Assembly: GCA_947481755.1 (NCBI GenBank)
Contig: CANKHS010000051.1
Coordinates: 1-8,065, forward strand
From: Actinomycetota bacterium
GTDB taxonomy: Bacteria > Actinomycetota > Thermoleophilia > Gaiellales > F1-60-MAGs149
Direction: 5' to 3'
Length of the DNA stretch: 8,065 nt
Both the position numbers and the translations under genes were made by a program. How positions within the stretch are numbered: the first letter of the stretch is position 1; each line of letters begins with the position of its first letter. Under the pieces are notes generated by a model that had not been told where the DNA came from, ran no database searches, and was given only the letters and a program-made list of their open reading frames with translations. Of the stretch, positions 5,453-8,065 are shown one piece after another.

Positions 5453-6277
5453 ATGCGCACGCTGATCATCCAACACGACGACAACACGGGCCCGGGCGTC
5501 ATGCGCGACGCGATCGAGGCCGCCGGCGAGATCGTGATGTGGCATCCCGTCATCGACAACGAACGCCCAGACCTTGATGGCATCGACGCCGTCTTCATCA
5601 TGGGCGGCAACGCCAACCCGACCGAAGACTTCCATCCCTGGATGGCAGGCGAGCTCGATCTGATCGAGGAGGCACTCGACATCGGCACGCCGATCCTCGG
5701 CATCTGCCTCGGCGGCCAGCTGTTGGCGCGTGCTGCTGGTGGCGTGGTCGGCAAGGCCGTCAAGCCGGAGATTGCCGCGTGGCGCGACGTGGGCATTCAG
5801 CGTGAGGCGGTCGACGACCTCCTGCTCGCCGCGATGCCCCGGCCGTTCTTCGGGTTTCAGTGGCACTCCTATGGCTTCGAGGCGCCACCCGGTGCCGTGC
5901 TCCTAGCCGCCAACGACTCGGGCCAGCAGGCCTTTCGCCTGCAGAACCGCGCCTGGGGTCTCCAGTTTCATCTCGAGATCGATGCCGAGATCGTCGCCGA
6001 GTGGGCCAATGAGGCTCCGGAGATCGTCGATGCCAACGGTGGCTTCGAGCGACTCAGCAAGTCGACCGAGACGTTCGTGACGATCTCCGTCGCCGCCGCC
6101 CGCGAGGTGGCCGAGCGTTTTGCGATTGCGGCGCAGGTGACATGCGGGGAACGTTCTCCCGATGCGTTGGCTGCGCTCGAGCGTCGCCCCGATCCGATCG
6201 CTGAGGCGCAGGCGCTGGGTGTTCCACCCGAGGTGATCGCAGCGATGCTGCGGATGCGCGACCAGCAGCGCTTCTAA
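5453..6277 (+). CDS. Class I glutamine amidotransferase-like protein (second of a tandem pair, with C-terminal extension)
   Basis: A 274-residue paralogue of the preceding protein, co-linear from residue 1. The triad is Cys85 in 'GICLGGQ', with His173 and Glu175 in 'WGLQFHLEID'. Shared blocks include 'RTL.IQHD', 'HPW', 'GGQ.LARAAG', 'GFE.PPGAV.LA.N', 'QAFR' and 'AWGLQFH.E.DA'. It differs in having 'MGGNANPTEDFHPW' (50-63) and a C-terminal tail of about 40 residues (231-274), probably helical and rich in Ala, Glu and Arg, which the first copy lacks. As for its twin, the chemistry is glutamine or gamma-glutamyl amide hydrolysis by inference from the fold. The ATG is at 5453; no Shine-Dalgarno site is visible in the 21-base gap, so translation probably depends on coupling or read-through from the first copy. 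Two active-looking copies side by side suggest either a heteromer or different acceptors. Confidence 0.9.
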   Translation: MRTLIIQHDDNTGPGVMRDAIEAAGEIVMWHPVIDNERPDLDGIDAVFIMGGNANPTEDFHPWMAGELDLIEEALDIGTPILGICLGGQLLARAAGGVVGKAVKPEIAAWRDVGIQREAVDDLLLAAMPRPFFGFQWHSYGFEAPPGAVLLAANDSGQQAFRLQNRAWGLQFHLEIDAEIVAEWANEAPEIVDANGGFERLSKSTETFVTISVAAAREVAERFAIAAQVTCGERSPDALAALERRPDPIAEAQALGVPPEVIAAMLRMRDQQRF

Positions 6278-6316
6278 CTGTTGGCTCGTCATGTGGTGAT
6301 CGCCGTGGCAACCCAC

Positions 6317-6322
6317 TAGGAT
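6317..6322 (+). promoter_or_regulatory. Candidate -10 box for a leaderless flavin-oxidoreductase transcript
   Basis: TAGGAT lies exactly six bases before the ATG at 6329, the same geometry as at the EamA and first GATase genes. No Shine-Dalgarno site precedes the ATG. A poor -35 candidate, TGGTGA (6294-6299), is 17 bases upstream. The 51-base gap after the second GATase shows no terminator hairpin with a T-run, so read-through is also possible. Confidence 0.35.
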
Positions 6323-6328
6323 CCCTGC

Positions 6329-8065
6329 ATGGAGCATCTGCTCTCCCCCCTTGAGATCCGCGGCAAGCACGTCAAGAACCGCGTCACGTTTACCGCCCAC
6401 ACCCAGTCCTATTCGGACAACGGCATCCACGGCGACCGCGTGCGCAATTACTACGCAGCCCGCGCGGCTGGCGGCACCGGCTTCTTGGTGATGGAGCCAA
6501 TTCCGCCGCACCCGACCGGTCGGGTCACGCCGCAGAACTACGACCACACCAAGCCGGGCTTTGTGGAGGGCCTCACGCGCGTCGTCGATGCCGTCCATGT
6601 CCACGGTGGCACCCTGATCAACCAGCTGTACCACATGGGTCCGAACGCCGACCCCTTGGCGAGTGGTGGCGAGCAGTGGGGACCGTCAGACGCTCCCGGC
6701 TACTTTGGCGTCGGCCGCATCCACGCGATGACGGCCGCCGAGATTAGCCTGATTACCGAGCGGTTCGCCGATGCCGCAAAGACCGTGATGCTCTCGGGCA
6801 CCGACGGTATCGAGTGCATGTTCTCGTACGACACGCTGATCGACGCGTTCTTCTACGACGATCGCAACCTGCGCACGGATGAGTACGGCGGGTCGTTCGA
6901 GAATCGGACACGCTTCGCGGTCGAGATCCTGCATGCCGTGCGCGAGGCGATCGGGCCCGACCCGATTCTCGGCGTCACGGTCAGCGTCCGCACCCCGAAC
7001 TTTGAGCGCCTCGTCCAATATCTCGAGACGGAGTGCGACATCGACTACATGGGCGTCGGCAACGGCGACTATCAGCACACAGAACTGATCATCCCGCCGC
7101 TCGACATTCCCCCCGGCATCGGTATCCCCAACGCCGCGCGGGCCAAGGCCGTGGCCAAGTCACTCAAGATCCTCGCCGAAGGCAAGATCAACCGGCCGGA
7201 GCTCGGCGAGCAGGCACTCGTCGAGGGAACCTGCGATCTCGTTGGCATGACCCGCGCCTTAATGGCCGACCCCGACCTCGTCAACAAGCTCGAGCGGGGT
7301 GAGCGCGACCGCATTCGCATGTGCGTCGGCCAGAACGTCTGCATTGCTCGACGCATGCGAAAGTTTCCGATCGCGTGTGCACAGAACCCGACCTCCGGCA
7401 TGGAGGCAGAGCGTGCAGCTGAGCCGACTGCCAACCCTGGGCACGTTGTCGTTGTGGGTGGCGGTGTAGCCGGACTCGAGGCCGCGCGCCACGCAGCCGT
7501 GCGCGGCCATCGCGTGACACTGCTGGAGGCGCGTGATGGGCTCGGCGGGCAGATCACCCGCACGGCGACCCTGCCCGTACTCAGTTCGCTCAACGATCTC
7601 TGGCAATGGCGTGCGAACGAGCTCGACGTGCTCGGCGTTGAGGTGCAACTCGGCGTCACGGCCGACGCCGACACGATCGTCGCCCTCGAGCCAGACTTCG
7701 TCCTCGTGGCAACGGGCGCCACACCCGCTTCGCCCGAGCACACCATTGCGATCGATGACTGGCTGGACGGCACGCCGCTCCCCGATGGCAACGTGCTGCT
7801 GGTCGATGAGGAAGGCAGCCGCAAGGGCTGTGGCCCAGCAGAGGCACTCGCACTTGCTGGTCGTCACGTCACGCTGATCCCCGACGGCATTGCACCGCTC
7901 CAAGAGATCGCCGAAAACCACGCCGAGCGCCCCGTCTTTAAGCGGCTCCACGAGGCTGGCGTGATGATCCTCTCAGACGTGATCGTTCAGAGCATCGGCC
8001 CCGGTGCGGTCACGATCGTCGGCCGCTACGACGGCGTCGAGCGGACCCTCAAGGCACCCGTCGTC
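6329..8065 (+). CDS. NADH:flavin oxidoreductase of the 2,4-dienoyl-CoA reductase/trimethylamine dehydrogenase type, 3'-truncated by window edge
   Basis: An open frame of 579 codons reaches the window edge; relatives have about 650-730 residues, so roughly 100 residues are missing. Residues 1-330 form the Old-Yellow-Enzyme TIM barrel, with 'LLSPLEIRGKHVKNRV' at the start, 'INQLYHMG' (97-104), 'LRTDEYGGSFENRTRFAVEI' (181-200) and 'LVGMTRALMADPDLVNKL' (304-321), which form the FMN site. A cysteine cluster (332-350) marks the iron-sulfur region, but the expected second Cys is Gln335. A dinucleotide-binding domain follows: 'VVVVGGGVAGLEAA' (373-386), 'LLEARDGLGGQI' (398-409) and 'VLVATGATP' (458-466). 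A second Rossmann segment opens at 488 ('NVLLVDEEG'). Family members use FMN, FAD and a 4Fe-4S cluster to reduce enoyl compounds or demethylate amines. The canonical active-site Tyr position appears to be Thr169, and no Cys lies near residues 24-28 for covalent FMN, so the substrate is not predictable. The ATG start matches the family N-terminus. Confidence 0.92.
   Translation, partial: MEHLLSPLEIRGKHVKNRVTFTAHTQSYSDNGIHGDRVRNYYAARAAGGTGFLVMEPIPPHPTGRVTPQNYDHTKPGFVEGLTRVVDAVHVHGGTLINQLYHMGPNADPLASGGEQWGPSDAPGYFGVGRIHAMTAAEISLITERFADAAKTVMLSGTDGIECMFSYDTLIDAFFYDDRNLRTDEYGGSFENRTRFAVEILHAVREAIGPDPILGVTVSVRTPNFERLVQYLETECDIDYMGVGNGDYQHTELIIPPLDIPPGIGIPNAARAKAVAKSLKILAEGKINRPELGEQALVEGTCDLVGMTRALMADPDLVNKLERGERDRIRMCVGQNVCIARRMRKFPIACAQNPTSGMEAERAAEPTANPGHVVVVGGGVAGLEAARHAAVRGHRVTLLEARDGLGGQITRTATLPVLSSLNDLWQWRANELDVLGVEVQLGVTADADTIVALEPDFVLVATGATPASPEHTIAIDDWLDGTPLPDGNVLLVDEEGSRKGCGPAEALALAGRHVTLIPDGIAPLQEIAENHAERPVFKRLHEAGVMILSDVIVQSIGPGAVTIVGRYDGVERTLKAPVV

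Noticed and set aside
5903..6634. Minus-strand open frame spanning the second GATase and the start of the flavoenzyme
   Set aside because: It crosses two well-supported genes and an intergenic region, with low-complexity Val/Gly/Asp/Arg composition and no family resemblance.
7072..7951. Two overlapping minus-strand open frames opposite the flavin oxidoreductase
   Set aside because: Both are Ser- or Arg-rich shadows; the plus strand carries continuous OYE and FAD/NAD-binding motifs through this stretch.

Overview
This is a GC-rich bacterial window with densely packed genes: eight protein-coding genes, the first and last cut by the window edges, and no gap between genes longer than about 210 bases. 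I see no rRNA, tRNA or CRISPR array. The content is catabolic and secondary-metabolic: hydrolases, flavoproteins, stand-alone glutamine amidotransferase-like proteins and a drug/metabolite exporter. Some starts have Shine-Dalgarno-like sites. Others instead have a TANNNT -10-like box exactly six bases upstream of the start codon, which suggests leaderless mRNAs. High GC plus this mixture would suit Chloroflexota (Thermomicrobia or SAR202-like) or Actinomycetota. That assignment is an inference of low confidence, since no marker gene is present.

Left part, positions 1-1115, plus strand: the C-terminal beta-sandwich end of a CocE/NonD-type (X-Pro dipeptidyl-peptidase-like) hydrolase, followed 15 bases later by a small split-barrel flavin/F420-type protein. 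Positions 1112-3512, minus strand: a two-gene unit encoding a proline iminopeptidase-like alpha/beta hydrolase and then an amidase-signature hydrolase with an intact Lys-Ser-Ser triad. The unit is preceded by an operator-like dyad and converges on the left genes with overlapping stop codons in a CTAG palindrome.

Middle, 3513-3724: an intergenic stretch holding a perfect 39-bp inverted repeat with a 9-base loop and nested GGGTC-A-GACCC palindromes. It looks like a REP/MITE-type mobile repeat rather than an intrinsic terminator. Positions 3725-4663, minus strand: a ten-helix EamA/DMT-family exporter.

Right part, 4727-8065, plus strand, divergent from the exporter: two tandem paralogous class I glutamine amidotransferase-like proteins with intact Cys-His-Glu triads, then a large flavin oxidoreductase of the 2,4-dienoyl-CoA reductase/trimethylamine dehydrogenase type, which runs off the window. 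In that enzyme one of the four expected iron-sulfur cysteines is Gln, and the usual active-site Tyr position appears to be Thr.

Taken together, the window looks like scavenging of amide-, peptide- or amine-containing compounds: esters, peptides and amides are cleaved, amines or enones are handled by the flavoenzyme and gamma-glutamyl/amide chemistry by the GATases, and small products are exported by the EamA protein. The individual families are well supported; the shared pathway is a hypothesis. I see no clearly new defence or mobile system. The most unusual items are the perfect inverted repeat, the degenerate iron-sulfur motif and the tandem GATase pair.
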